Below, in pieces: positions 1-5,540 of a stretch of DNA of 5,604 bases. Within the stretch, counting starts at the first letter, position 1; each line of letters opens with the position of its first letter. The stretch spans positions 1-5,604 of the forward strand of contig USPI01000098.1 of assembly GCA_900556535.1 (NCBI GenBank), read 5' to 3'. A program made the translations under genes and the position numbers. The notes beneath the pieces are model-generated. The model saw only the letters and a list, made by a program, of their open reading frames with translations, was not told the origin of the DNA and did no database searches. The stretch is from an uncultured Eubacteriales bacterium (GTDB lineage: Bacteria; Bacillota; Clostridia; Oscillospirales; Oscillospiraceae).

Positions 1-11
1 TATTGTTAAAA

Positions 12-90
12 CTCCTACAATTTCTTAGATTTTTCAGACCTTTTTCAAAAACACAAAGCGGATTGTACGCGCTTGCCGTGGGAAAAGCAA
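12..90 (-). promoter_or_regulatory. Candidate divergent promoter and ribosome binding site for a gene beyond the left edge
   Basis: Read on the minus strand, TTGCTT (90-85) and TACAAT (67-62) are separated by exactly 17 bases. The -10 box matches the sigma-A consensus at 5 of 6 positions and the -35 box only at 3 of 6. Further along the same strand is AGGAG (16-12), correctly placed for a start codon at or just past the window edge; an ATG beginning at base 1 would give 10 bases of spacing. The predicted leader is about 55 bases. No coding sequence is visible here, so the existence of a divergent gene is an inference from signal order and spacing. Confidence 0.4.
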
Positions 91-154
91 GTTAATTTTT
101 CGCCCCGGCGATAAGCGTTATTAATACGGCGATGAAAAAAACGCAAATGACGCC

Positions 155-175
155 GCTGTGCAAAAAATGCACAGC
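155..175. repeat. Perfect 8-bp hairpin in the regulator upstream region
   Basis: GCTGTGCA (155-162) and TGCACAGC (168-175) form a perfect 8-bp stem with an AAAAA loop. Neither strand has a T-run directly after the stem, so it is not a normal intrinsic terminator. It lies between the candidate leftward promoter and the regulator promoter. It could be a protein-binding dyad or a remnant of a terminator; the function is unknown. Confidence 0.5.
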
Positions 176-176
176 A

Positions 177-206
177 AAAGGGCGCAATATGTCGCGCTTG
201 CCCTTT
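177..206. repeat. Inverted repeat AAAGGGC/GCCCTTT upstream of the regulator promoter
   Basis: AAAGGGC (177-183) and GCCCTTT (200-206) are perfect complements around a 16-base GC-rich loop. The right arm ends exactly where the 54-bp operator-like dyad begins, at base 206. The stem is followed by AATTCC, not a T-run, so termination is unlikely. No function can be assigned from sequence. Confidence 0.4.
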
Positions 207-259
207 AATTCCTATAAACAAAGTGGTATATTAATATCACACTGTAAACATAGGAATTA
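206..259 (+). promoter_or_regulatory. Extended -10 promoter inside a 54-bp nested dyad, probable autoregulatory operator of the Rrf2 regulator
   Basis: TAATTCCTAT (206-215) and ATAGGAATTA (250-259) are perfect 10-bp inverted arms. Inside them AGTG (222-225) pairs with CACT (240-243) and ATATTAATAT (228-237) is a perfect palindrome; all three layers share one centre between bases 232 and 233. An extended -10 element, TGG followed by TATATT (224-232), sits on that centre. The -35 region (TTTAAT, 204-209) is weak, as is common with extended -10 promoters. Transcription would start near 239, leaving a leader of about 35 bases. Rrf2 regulators commonly bind AT-rich dyads over their own promoters, so autorepression is the natural reading, though binding is inferred. 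Confidence 0.65.
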
Positions 260-273
260 GGAGGCGAGAAAAG

Positions 274-702
274 ATGAATGTGACGAGCAAGGGCAGATAT
301 GCCCTGCGCATAATGATATACCTTGCACAGCACAGGGAAGACGGCTTTGTGTCGCTCAAGACGATATCCGAGCGCACCCAGCTTTCGATGAAATATCTTG
401 AGATGATCGTCGGAAACCTTAAAAAAGCCGAGCTTGTTGCGAGCACTCGCGGCAAGGAGGGCGGATATAAGCTCGTGAAGGACCCCGCCGAGTACAGTAT
501 AGGCGAGATATTGCGCTGCATCGAGGATAACCTCGCGCCGGTCGCCTGCATAAAGGAGGGCGAGATACAGTGCGACCGCTCGGGCGGCTGCCTGACGGTG
601 CCGATGTGGAAGGAGCTTGACGATATAACAAACGCCTATCTCGACACGGTTTCGCTTAATGACCTGCTCACGGGCGAAAAATGGCGAAAGGCTCTTGACT
701 AA
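274..702 (+). CDS. iscR: Rrf2/IscR-family Fe-S cluster-sensing transcriptional regulator
   Basis: This 142-residue protein has the usual length and layout of the Rrf2 family. An N-terminal winged helix-turn-helix occupies roughly residues 1-70, with the typical opening MNVTSKGRYALR and the wing motif STRGKEGGY at 57-65. A dimerisation helix follows at about 76-90, then the cysteine loop. Cys92, Cys100 and Cys106 (spacing C-X7-C-X5-C) match the cluster-binding cysteines of IscR-like members, with one extra Cys82 in the preceding helix. Family knowledge suggests it binds an Fe-S cluster and represses the downstream assembly genes when clusters are plentiful. The ATG at 274 follows AGGAGG (259-264) with 9 bases of spacing. 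It is the first gene of the operon, 62 bases before the desulfurase. Its more frequent ATA isoleucine codons contrast with the ATC preference of the two genes after it. The alternative is a CymR-like cysteine metabolism regulator, but the cysteine triad and the context favour the IscR type. Confidence 0.9.
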   Translation: MNVTSKGRYALRIMIYLAQHREDGFVSLKTISERTQLSMKYLEMIVGNLKKAELVASTRGKEGGYKLVKDPAEYSIGEILRCIEDNLAPVACIKEGEIQCDRSGGCLTVPMWKELDDITNAYLDTVSLNDLLTGEKWRKALD

Positions 703-723
703 TCCATTATAAGGTGCTACAAT
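695..723 (+). promoter_or_regulatory. Near-consensus sigma-A promoter for the desulfurase and scaffold genes
   Basis: TTGACT (695-700, 5 of 6 consensus) and TACAAT (718-723, 5 of 6) are separated by exactly 17 bases, and a TG at 715-716 makes the -10 element extended. The -35 box overlaps the last codons of the regulator, whose stop codon is at 700-702. Transcription should start near 730. It would let the two enzyme genes be made independently of, and probably more strongly than, the regulator. ATAGGATTTA at 737-746 differs at one base from the right arm of the upstream operator, so the same regulator may act here. Confidence 0.7.
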
Positions 724-764
724 TCCCACGGATTTAATAGGATTTACCTGAAAGGAAGATAAAT

Positions 765-1952
765 ATGTTTGTTTACGCAGATAACGCAGCAACTACCTGT
801 GTCAGCAAGACCGCTCTTGACGCAATGATGCCCTATCTCACCACTCAGTACGGCAACCCCTCGAGCCTGTACGCATTCGCACAGGAGGCCAAGGAGGGCC
901 TTGAGGAGGCGAGAAAGACCGTCGCCGATATCATCGGTGCACAGCCGAAGGAAATTTACTTCACCTCCGGCGGCTCCGAGGCGGATAACCAGGCCATAGT
1001 TTCCATGGCAAAGTTCGGCGCCATTAAGGGCAAGAAACATCTCATTTCCACCAAGTTTGAGCATCACGCAGTCCTGCATACCCTCAAGAAGCTCGAAAAA
1101 GAGGGCTTTGAGGTCACTCTGCTGGACGTTCACGAGGACGGCGTGGTCCGTCTTGAGGATCTCAAGGCAGCCGTCCGCGAGGACACCGCACTTGTCACCA
1201 TCATGTTTGCAAATAACGAGATCGGCACCGTGCAGCCCATCAAGGAGATCGGCGAGTTCTGCCGCGAGAGAAAGATCCCCTTCCACACGGACGCTGTTCA
1301 GGCTGCCGGCCATATGCCCATAAACGTGCAGGAGATGAACATCGACCTGCTCAGTATGTCCGGTCACAAGTTCCACGCTCCCAAGGGCGTCGGCGTTCTC
1401 TATGCAAAGACCGGTATGCCGCTGTTCAACATCATCGAGGGCGGCGCACAGGAGCGCGGCAAGCGCGCCGGCACCGAGAATATGCCCGGCATCATGGCTC
1501 TGGCCGCGGCTCTCAAGGAGAGCGTTGACCACATGGAGGAGAACACCGCGAAGATAATCCCCATGAGAGACAAGCTCTTTGCCGAGCTCAGCAAGATCCC
1601 CCACTCCAAGATAAACGGCTCTCTTGAGCATCACGTCCCCGGCACGGTCAATATGTGCTTTGAGGGCATCGAGGGCGAGAGCCTGCTGCTTCTGCTCGAC
1701 GCGAAGGGCGTCTGCGCGTCCTCCGGCTCTGCCTGCACCTCCGGCTCGCTCGACCCCAGCCACGTGCTGCTGTCGCTCGGCCTGCCCCACGAGGTCGCTC
1801 ACGGCTCGCTGCGTCTGTCGATAGGCGAGTATAACACCATGGAGGAGATAGACCACATCATAAAGGTCGTCCCCGAGGTCGTTTCTTACCTGCGCAGCAT
1901 CTCCCCGGTGTGGGAGGAGCTTGAAAACGGCAGCAAGCCCCATCTCATCTGA
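765..1952 (+). CDS. nifS: Cysteine desulfurase, NifS/IscS type
   Basis: This 395-residue cytoplasmic PLP enzyme converts L-cysteine to alanine and passes the sulfur, as a persulfide, to the scaffold encoded next. It is a fold-type I aminotransferase of normal family length. Visible landmarks are YADNAATT at the N-terminus, the phosphate-binding TSGGSEADN at 67-75, His100 in EHHAVL (stacks on PLP), NNEIG at 150-154, Asp176 in HTDAVQA, the Schiff-base lysine Lys202 in SGHKFHAPKG, and RAGTEN at 234-239. The catalytic Cys324 lies in a full-length mobile loop, SSGSACTSG, which marks a group I (NifS/IscS) rather than SufS-type enzyme. The ATG follows AAAGGAAG (751-758), and the tandem stop TGA-TAA closes the gene 46 bases before the scaffold. 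Position after an IscR-like regulator and before a NifU-like scaffold supports housekeeping Fe-S assembly, and possibly tRNA thiolation, rather than nitrogenase maturation. The name nifS follows clostridial convention; iscS would be equally fair. Confidence 0.97.
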   Translation: MFVYADNAATTCVSKTALDAMMPYLTTQYGNPSSLYAFAQEAKEGLEEARKTVADIIGAQPKEIYFTSGGSEADNQAIVSMAKFGAIKGKKHLISTKFEHHAVLHTLKKLEKEGFEVTLLDVHEDGVVRLEDLKAAVREDTALVTIMFANNEIGTVQPIKEIGEFCRERKIPFHTDAVQAAGHMPINVQEMNIDLLSMSGHKFHAPKGVGVLYAKTGMPLFNIIEGGAQERGKRAGTENMPGIMALAAALKESVDHMEENTAKIIPMRDKLFAELSKIPHSKINGSLEHHVPGTVNMCFEGIEGESLLLLLDAKGVCASSGSACTSGSLDPSHVLLSLGLPHEVAHGSLRLSIGEYNTMEEIDHIIKVVPEVVSYLRSISPVWEELENGSKPHLI

Positions 1953-1998
1953 TAAATAACACTCACGATCTGATTGATAATACAGGAGGAACTTAATT

Positions 1999-2433
1999 AT
2001 GGCACTTTATAGTGATAAGGTAATGGATCATTTCCAGAATCCCCGCAACGTCGGCAAGATGGACGATGCAGACGGCGTAGGTGAAGTCGGCAACGCAAAA
2101 TGCGGCGACATCATGAAGATGTACATCAAGGTCAAGGACGGCATCATCACCGACTGCAAGTTCAACACCTTCGGCTGCGGCAGCGCCATCGCTACCAGCT
2201 CCATGGCGACCGAGCTCATCAAGGGCAAGAAGGTCGAGGATGCTCTTGAGCTGTCCAACAAGGCTGTCGTCGAGGCTCTTGACGGTCTGCCCGCACACAA
2301 GATCCACTGCTCCGTCCTCGCCGAGGAGGCAGTTGCCGCCGCCGTTAAGGATTACTACGACCGCAACGGCATCGCATACGACCCCGAGCTGTTCAGCCAC
2401 AAGATCCACGACTGCGAGCACTGCGCAGAGTAA
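1999..2433 (+). CDS. nifU: Fe-S cluster assembly scaffold, NifU/IscU type, with a CxxC tail
   Basis: This 144-residue protein is a single IscU/NifU N-terminal domain on which [2Fe-2S] and [4Fe-4S] clusters are built from desulfurase-derived sulfur. The three conserved ligands are Cys35 in NAKCGD (with the adjoining conserved Asp37), Cys60 in FGCGSAIA and Cys104 in KIHCS. The segment LPAHK at 97-101 sits where IscU carries LPPVK, the HscA chaperone contact; its change is consistent with no hscA or hscB being visible here. The C-terminal NFU domain and central ferredoxin domain of nitrogen-fixing NifU are absent. After the usual end of the domain there is an extension with an AYDPELFSHKIHDCEHC-type tail, giving Cys139 and Cys142 as a CxxC pair; Cys53 is a further extra cysteine. 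The ATG follows a strong AGGAGGA (1984-1990). It is the last gene of the unit and is followed by a terminator 10 bases after its stop. Confidence 0.96.
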   Translation: MALYSDKVMDHFQNPRNVGKMDDADGVGEVGNAKCGDIMKMYIKVKDGIITDCKFNTFGCGSAIATSSMATELIKGKKVEDALELSNKAVVEALDGLPAHKIHCSVLAEEAVAAAVKDYYDRNGIAYDPELFSHKIHDCEHCAE

Positions 2434-2442
2434 TTTGAACAT

Positions 2443-2473
2443 AAAAAAAGACACCCGATCGGGTGTCTTTTTT
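2443..2473. terminator. Bidirectional intrinsic terminator between convergent operons
   Basis: GACACCC (2450-2456) and GGGTGTC (2461-2467) form a perfect 7-bp stem with a GATC loop. It is preceded by seven A and followed by six T, so a T-run follows the stem on both strands. It begins 10 bases after the scaffold stop codon and ends 11 bases from the TraX-family gene's stop on the other strand, so it can end both transcripts. Confidence 0.95.
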
Positions 2474-2483
2474 GTTGCGTCTT

Positions 2484-3254
2484 TTACATATTCACAAAGG
2501 CGAGGATCAAATAGAGTATGAGCATATGCGCGGGGTAGAAGGCATAGCAGACGTACTGGAACGGCTTGCTGTGGTAGCCCTGCCGCCCGCGGTAGAGCCA
2601 AATGGGGAGGAGCGCGAACAGCGCAAGACCCTGCTGGCAGATCTCAAGCTCCATGCCGAAAAGGGTGATGGGGTACATGAGACCGCCGAGGATCTGAACG
2701 TTTATGTAGTAAAGCGTGGCGAGCTGACCGAGGAAGCACCACCACTTGCGGCCGCGGAAGAAGTAGAATACGAACACGGTCAGGATGCCCGCGCCGTAGT
2801 AATCGACCATGCCCAAGGTTCCGACTGCCAAGCCGGCGATGACGGTGAGCACGCACACGAGGATGTACAGCCACAGCTTCTGCTTTTTGCGCACAGCCTC
2901 CATGAGGCGAATGCCCAAAAGACCGAGCAGCAGCGTCCAAATCACGTTCTGATGCACGGGGTAGAACCACGTTCCGCCGTACATGAGGTCAAACGGTATC
3001 TCCGAGATGACCGCGAACAGCAGCATTCTCAGCGCGTATTTTTTGAAATTGCGGGTGTGGAAATAGCCCTCGACCGCCATGAAGGCGAAGATGGGGAAGG
3101 CGATCCTGCCGAGGCAGGTGAGCCAGTCCTGAGCGGGAAGAAGGGTCGCCCAAAGGTGGTCCATGAGCATGAGGACCATGGCGATGATGTGAAGCGCCGC
3201 CGAGCTCAGGTCGAAGTGCTTTGCGGTGTTGAGGTCAGTGCCGGTGTTTAGCAT
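2484..3254 (-). CDS. TraX-family integral membrane protein
   Basis: The 256-residue product is a multi-span membrane protein of the TraX family (named after the F-plasmid protein needed for N-acetylation of pilin). Recognisable family stretches are LHIIAMVLMLMDH at 21-33, GRIAFPIFAFMAVEG at 49-63 followed by YFHTRN, RMLLFAVISEIPFD at 76-89, and the C-terminal YAFYPAHMLIL at 237-247. Roughly seven to eight hydrophobic segments are visible, and conserved polar residues (His33, Arg50, Glu62, His66, Glu85, Asp89, His243) are retained. Chromosomal TraX homologues are common in Firmicutes and have no settled function; an acetyl- or acyltransferase role is inferred only from the F protein. The ATG follows AAAGGAG with 6 bases of spacing. 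The gene starts 27 bases after the deacetylase stop with no terminator between, so it is likely the last gene of that operon. No conjugation genes are present. Family assignment is firm, function is not. Confidence 0.88.
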   Translation of the reverse strand: MLNTGTDLNTAKHFDLSSAALHIIAMVLMLMDHLWATLLPAQDWLTCLGRIAFPIFAFMAVEGYFHTRNFKKYALRMLLFAVISEIPFDLMYGGTWFYPVHQNVIWTLLLGLLGIRLMEAVRKKQKLWLYILVCVLTVIAGLAVGTLGMVDYYGAGILTVFVFYFFRGRKWWCFLGQLATLYYINVQILGGLMYPITLFGMELEICQQGLALFALLPIWLYRGRQGYHSKPFQYVCYAFYPAHMLILYLILAFVNM

Positions 3255-3281
3255 TCAGTTGCTCCTTTGATGTTGAAATTT

Positions 3282-4046
3282 TTATCTCCCAGCCTCGGGC
3301 AGACAGTGCATTCGAAGCGTGTCGAGCACTCTGAACCCTTCGGCGTGGAGTGAAAAGCAGCGCAGACCGAAGTCTATGGAGCGCAGCTTTAAATAAAGCG
3401 AAATTGCCCTTCCCTCGGCGCTGCCGTCGGGAAACTGGCTTTTGTGGCAGGAGAATATTGCGTCAAGCTGCCGTCTGAGAAGCTCGTGCGAGGTGCGCAC
3501 ATAGCGGTTGGGCGAGGCGGTCATGTAATACGCGATCGCCTTCACGGGAGCCGCGTCCGCGCCATAGCGTTCGGCTATTCCGGCGTAGGGCGCGAGGTAG
3601 GCAAGCTCCGAGGCAGCCGCGCCGACGTTGAGATGGTCGGGGTGGCATTCGCTTTTTACGCGGTGGTCGGGGCAGAAAATGACGTCTGGCTTAAATTCGC
3701 CCACGACCCGCGCAATTTCCTCTTGCAGCTTCGCGGTATCGTAAAATCCGCCGTCGCAGAAGGGCAGAAAGCGAACGTCGTGAACTCCGAGCAGCTCAGC
3801 GGAGGCCTCTGCCTCGGCGCGGCGAATGGGTATAAGCTCCTCCGGCGGCACCGTGGCAGAGCCGTATCTGCCGTCGGTGCAGCATAAAAACGCGATCTTC
3901 TTGCCCGCCTGCGCGAGCTTTGCCGCCGTTGCGCCCGCGCCGATCTCGATATCGTCGGGATGCGGACCTATGAAAAGATAGCGCTCGTAGCTCTCAAGCT
4001 GCGGGAGGGGCGCGGCAAGATTTATCGCAAGCCTTGTTATGCTCAT
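3282..4046 (-). CDS. PIG-L/LmbE-family metal-dependent N-deacetylase
   Basis: From the preferred start the protein has 254 residues, typical of the family, which removes acetyl groups from GlcNAc-containing or similar substrates (MshB, BshB, PIG-L). The zinc-site signature GPHPDDIEIG gives His29, Asp31 (expected general base) and Asp32; the second motif CHPDHLNVG gives His135 and His138 (expected zinc ligand). These match the MshB catalytic set by eye. There is no signal peptide, so it should act in the cytoplasm. The ATG at 4046 overlaps the symporter stop as ATGA and has GGAGAG at the right distance upstream; a longer frame opening at 4073 exists, but it would extend 31 bases into the symporter and lacks a ribosome site advantage. 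Coupling to a sugar symporter suggests deacetylation of an imported or derived amino sugar. A bacillithiol-type BshB role is possible but unsupported here, as no bshA or bshC is visible. Confidence 0.92.
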   Translation of the reverse strand: MSITRLAINLAAPLPQLESYERYLFIGPHPDDIEIGAGATAAKLAQAGKKIAFLCCTDGRYGSATVPPEELIPIRRAEAEASAELLGVHDVRFLPFCDGGFYDTAKLQEEIARVVGEFKPDVIFCPDHRVKSECHPDHLNVGAAASELAYLAPYAGIAERYGADAAPVKAIAYYMTASPNRYVRTSHELLRRQLDAIFSCHKSQFPDGSAEGRAISLYLKLRSIDFGLRCFSLHAEGFRVLDTLRMHCLPEAGR

Positions 4047-5509
4047 GCTTTTCTCTCCGCTATCTCGCGGCAAATGCGGTCGTATTCATCCTCGTCGAGC
4101 TTGTAGTGCTTCTTGTACATGAAATAGCTCAGAAGCATGAGCGCGCAGGGGACTATGACCATGCACAGCAGCAGCGCCGTGGTCTTGCCAGGCTCGATGC
4201 CGCGGATGACGCTGTCAATGGCGGCTATTTTGTCTTGCTCGGTGATGAGCTTTCTCGCGCACTGGTTTTCGAGATCGGAGATGCTGTTGGTGTACTTGGT
4301 GACGCCGAAAACTATGTAGCTGAGGTTCGTGATAAGGACGATGAGCGCGGAGGACATCTTTGTGAGGAACGGACGCAGCGAGGTGATTATCGCCTCGTCG
4401 CGCTCGCCGGTGCGGTGTTCGTTATACTCAACGGTGTTTATGATGGATATCATCATGACGAGGTAGAAGCCGTACTGACCGAAGTTTGAGAGCATATAGC
4501 CGATGACGACGACCCAGAACTTGAGCATCGTCGAGGGCAGCGCAAGCCCCGCGGCGAGCATGAGCGCGTAGCCGGTCATGGAGATGACGGTGAGAATGCC
4601 CATGAGCTTCTTGCGTTTGATATGGCGGGAGATGGCGGGGTAGAATATCATGAGAAGCGCCGTGACGGACATTCCGACGATGTTGAACAGCGAGAACAGA
4701 CCGCCCTCGTAGCCGAAGTCGAAGTAAATATAGGTCGAGCCTATGCCGCCGATGATGAGACCGTTGCCGACCTGCTGAATGAGGAAAATGAGGCTGATCC
4801 AAAGAAGCTGATCGTTGCCGGTGATGGTCGTCCATATCTTTTTGAAGCTGATGGGCGGCGCGTCGGTGTAATCGCGTCTTTCGCGCACTCCGAAAACGGT
4901 GAAGCAGAGAAACAGCGGCGCTATGATGCAGACGATGAGCGCGATGCGTCCGTATGCAACGGTCGTGCTGCCGCCCAGAGCCATATCGCCGACCGTGAAC
5001 ATCGGGATGAGCACGCTCGCAATAGTGCCGCCGATGCCGGCAAAGAGAGTTGCGCGCGAGGCAAACTGGTTTCTCGCGTTGGGATCTGTCGAGAGAGCGG
5101 GCACCATGCCCCAGTAGGAAATGTCATGCATCGTGTAGGTTATCGAGTACATGAAGTAGATGACGCCGAAGAACCACACAAAGTTCCAGCCCTGAAGATC
5201 GGTGTTGAAGGCAAGATACACGACGACGCAGGTCGAGAGCATACCGATGACGAGCCAGGGCTTGAATTTGCCCCATTTCGTGCGGGTGCGCTCTATGATA
5301 TTGCCCATGATGGGGTCGTTGAGCGCGTCAAATATTCTCGCGGCAACGACGATGGCGGTTATCGCGCCGAATTGCGCATTCGTAAGGCTGCGCGTAAAGA
5401 GCACGAAGGTTATGATGCAGCTCGTGAACAGATAATACATCATGTCCCTGCCGACCGTACCGAGCGGGAACATTATGAGATTTTTCTTCCTCTGTTTTAA
5501 GTCTTCCAT
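4043..5509 (-). CDS. GPH-family sugar:cation symporter (MelB-like, MFS_2)
   Basis: From the preferred start the protein has 488 residues, near the family norm, with about 12 hydrophobic segments. The GPH signature is clear at 61-84: DALNDPIMGNIIERTRTKWG followed by KFKP. Aligned by eye to melibiose permease, Asp61, Asn64 and Asp65 correspond to the cation-site residues Asp55, Asn58 and Asp59. Asp22 in GTVGRD and Asp129 in MHDISYW correspond to the sugar-binding Asp19 and Asp124, and Lys384 to Lys377. This supports a working Na+- or H+-coupled glycoside importer in the cytoplasmic membrane; the actual sugar cannot be read. A polar loop at about 405-440 before the last helix is somewhat long. 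The ATG at 5509 has GGAG (5519-5516) at good spacing, whereas an in-frame ATG at 5530 has none. It is the first gene of the minus-strand operon and overlaps the deacetylase gene by 4 bases. Confidence 0.93.
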   Translation of the reverse strand: MEDLKQRKKNLIMFPLGTVGRDMMYYLFTSCIITFVLFTRSLTNAQFGAITAIVVAARIFDALNDPIMGNIIERTRTKWGKFKPWLVIGMLSTCVVVYLAFNTDLQGWNFVWFFGVIYFMYSITYTMHDISYWGMVPALSTDPNARNQFASRATLFAGIGGTIASVLIPMFTVGDMALGGSTTVAYGRIALIVCIIAPLFLCFTVFGVRERRDYTDAPPISFKKIWTTITGNDQLLWISLIFLIQQVGNGLIIGGIGSTYIYFDFGYEGGLFSLFNIVGMSVTALLMIFYPAISRHIKRKKLMGILTVISMTGYALMLAAGLALPSTMLKFWVVVIGYMLSNFGQYGFYLVMMISIINTVEYNEHRTGERDEAIITSLRPFLTKMSSALIVLITNLSYIVFGVTKYTNSISDLENQCARKLITEQDKIAAIDSVIRGIEPGKTTALLLCMVIVPCALMLLSYFMYKKHYKLDEDEYDRICREIAERKA

Positions 5510-5533
5510 GATAAACTCCAATCCGTACATTTT

Positions 5534-5539
5534 AATATA
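5534..5539 (-). promoter_or_regulatory. Candidate -10 box of the symporter operon
   Basis: On the minus strand TATATT (5 of 6 to consensus) lies 24 bases before the symporter start and would give a leader of about 18 bases with the ribosome site intact. No good -35 box is found at 16-18 bases upstream. A perfect TTGACA (5552-5547) lies only 7 bases away and pairs poorly with anything downstream. The promoter may therefore need an activator, or may lie elsewhere. Confidence 0.35.
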
Positions 5540-5540
5540 C

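Noticed and set aside
72..100. CTTGC/GCAAG stem followed by a T-rich stretch, as a rho-independent terminator
   Set aside because: The stem is only 5 bp with a 10-base loop, too weak to call; the same bases fit better as part of a leftward promoter.
205..792. Minus-strand reading frame (195 codons) across the regulator
   Set aside because: Antisense to a clear Rrf2 gene and crosses two promoter regions; no plausible protein family.
744..1943. Long minus-strand reading frame (399 codons) opposite the cysteine desulfurase
   Set aside because: It is a mirror of a strongly recognised gene, shows no family resemblance, and lacks its own promoter or ribosome binding site; GC-rich codon bias creates such frames.
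765..2433. Nitrogen-fixation locus suggested by NifS- and NifU-type genes
   Set aside because: The scaffold lacks the C-terminal NFU and ferredoxin domains of nitrogenase-dedicated NifU and no nif structural genes are present; this is the housekeeping clostridial arrangement.
2463..3251. Plus-strand reading frame (262 codons) opposite the TraX-family gene
   Set aside because: It runs through the terminator, its product is rich in charged residues with no domain, and the opposite strand encodes a clear membrane family.
2484..3254. Conjugative plasmid or integrative element suggested by the TraX homologue
   Set aside because: No relaxase, pilin, type IV secretion, integrase or att-like repeats are present; TraX-like proteins are widespread on Firmicute chromosomes.
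4044..4073. Upstream start for the deacetylase adding nine residues
   Set aside because: It would overlap the symporter by 31 bases, whereas the ATG at 4046 gives an ATGA junction with a well placed GGAGAG.
4622..5500. Plus-strand reading frame (292 codons) opposite the symporter
   Set aside because: Highly charged, low-complexity translation without recognisable motifs, entirely antisense to a clear GPH transporter.
5507..5530. Upstream start for the symporter adding seven residues
   Set aside because: No ribosome binding site precedes the ATG at 5530 and it lies on the expected transcript start; GGAG serves the ATG at 5509.
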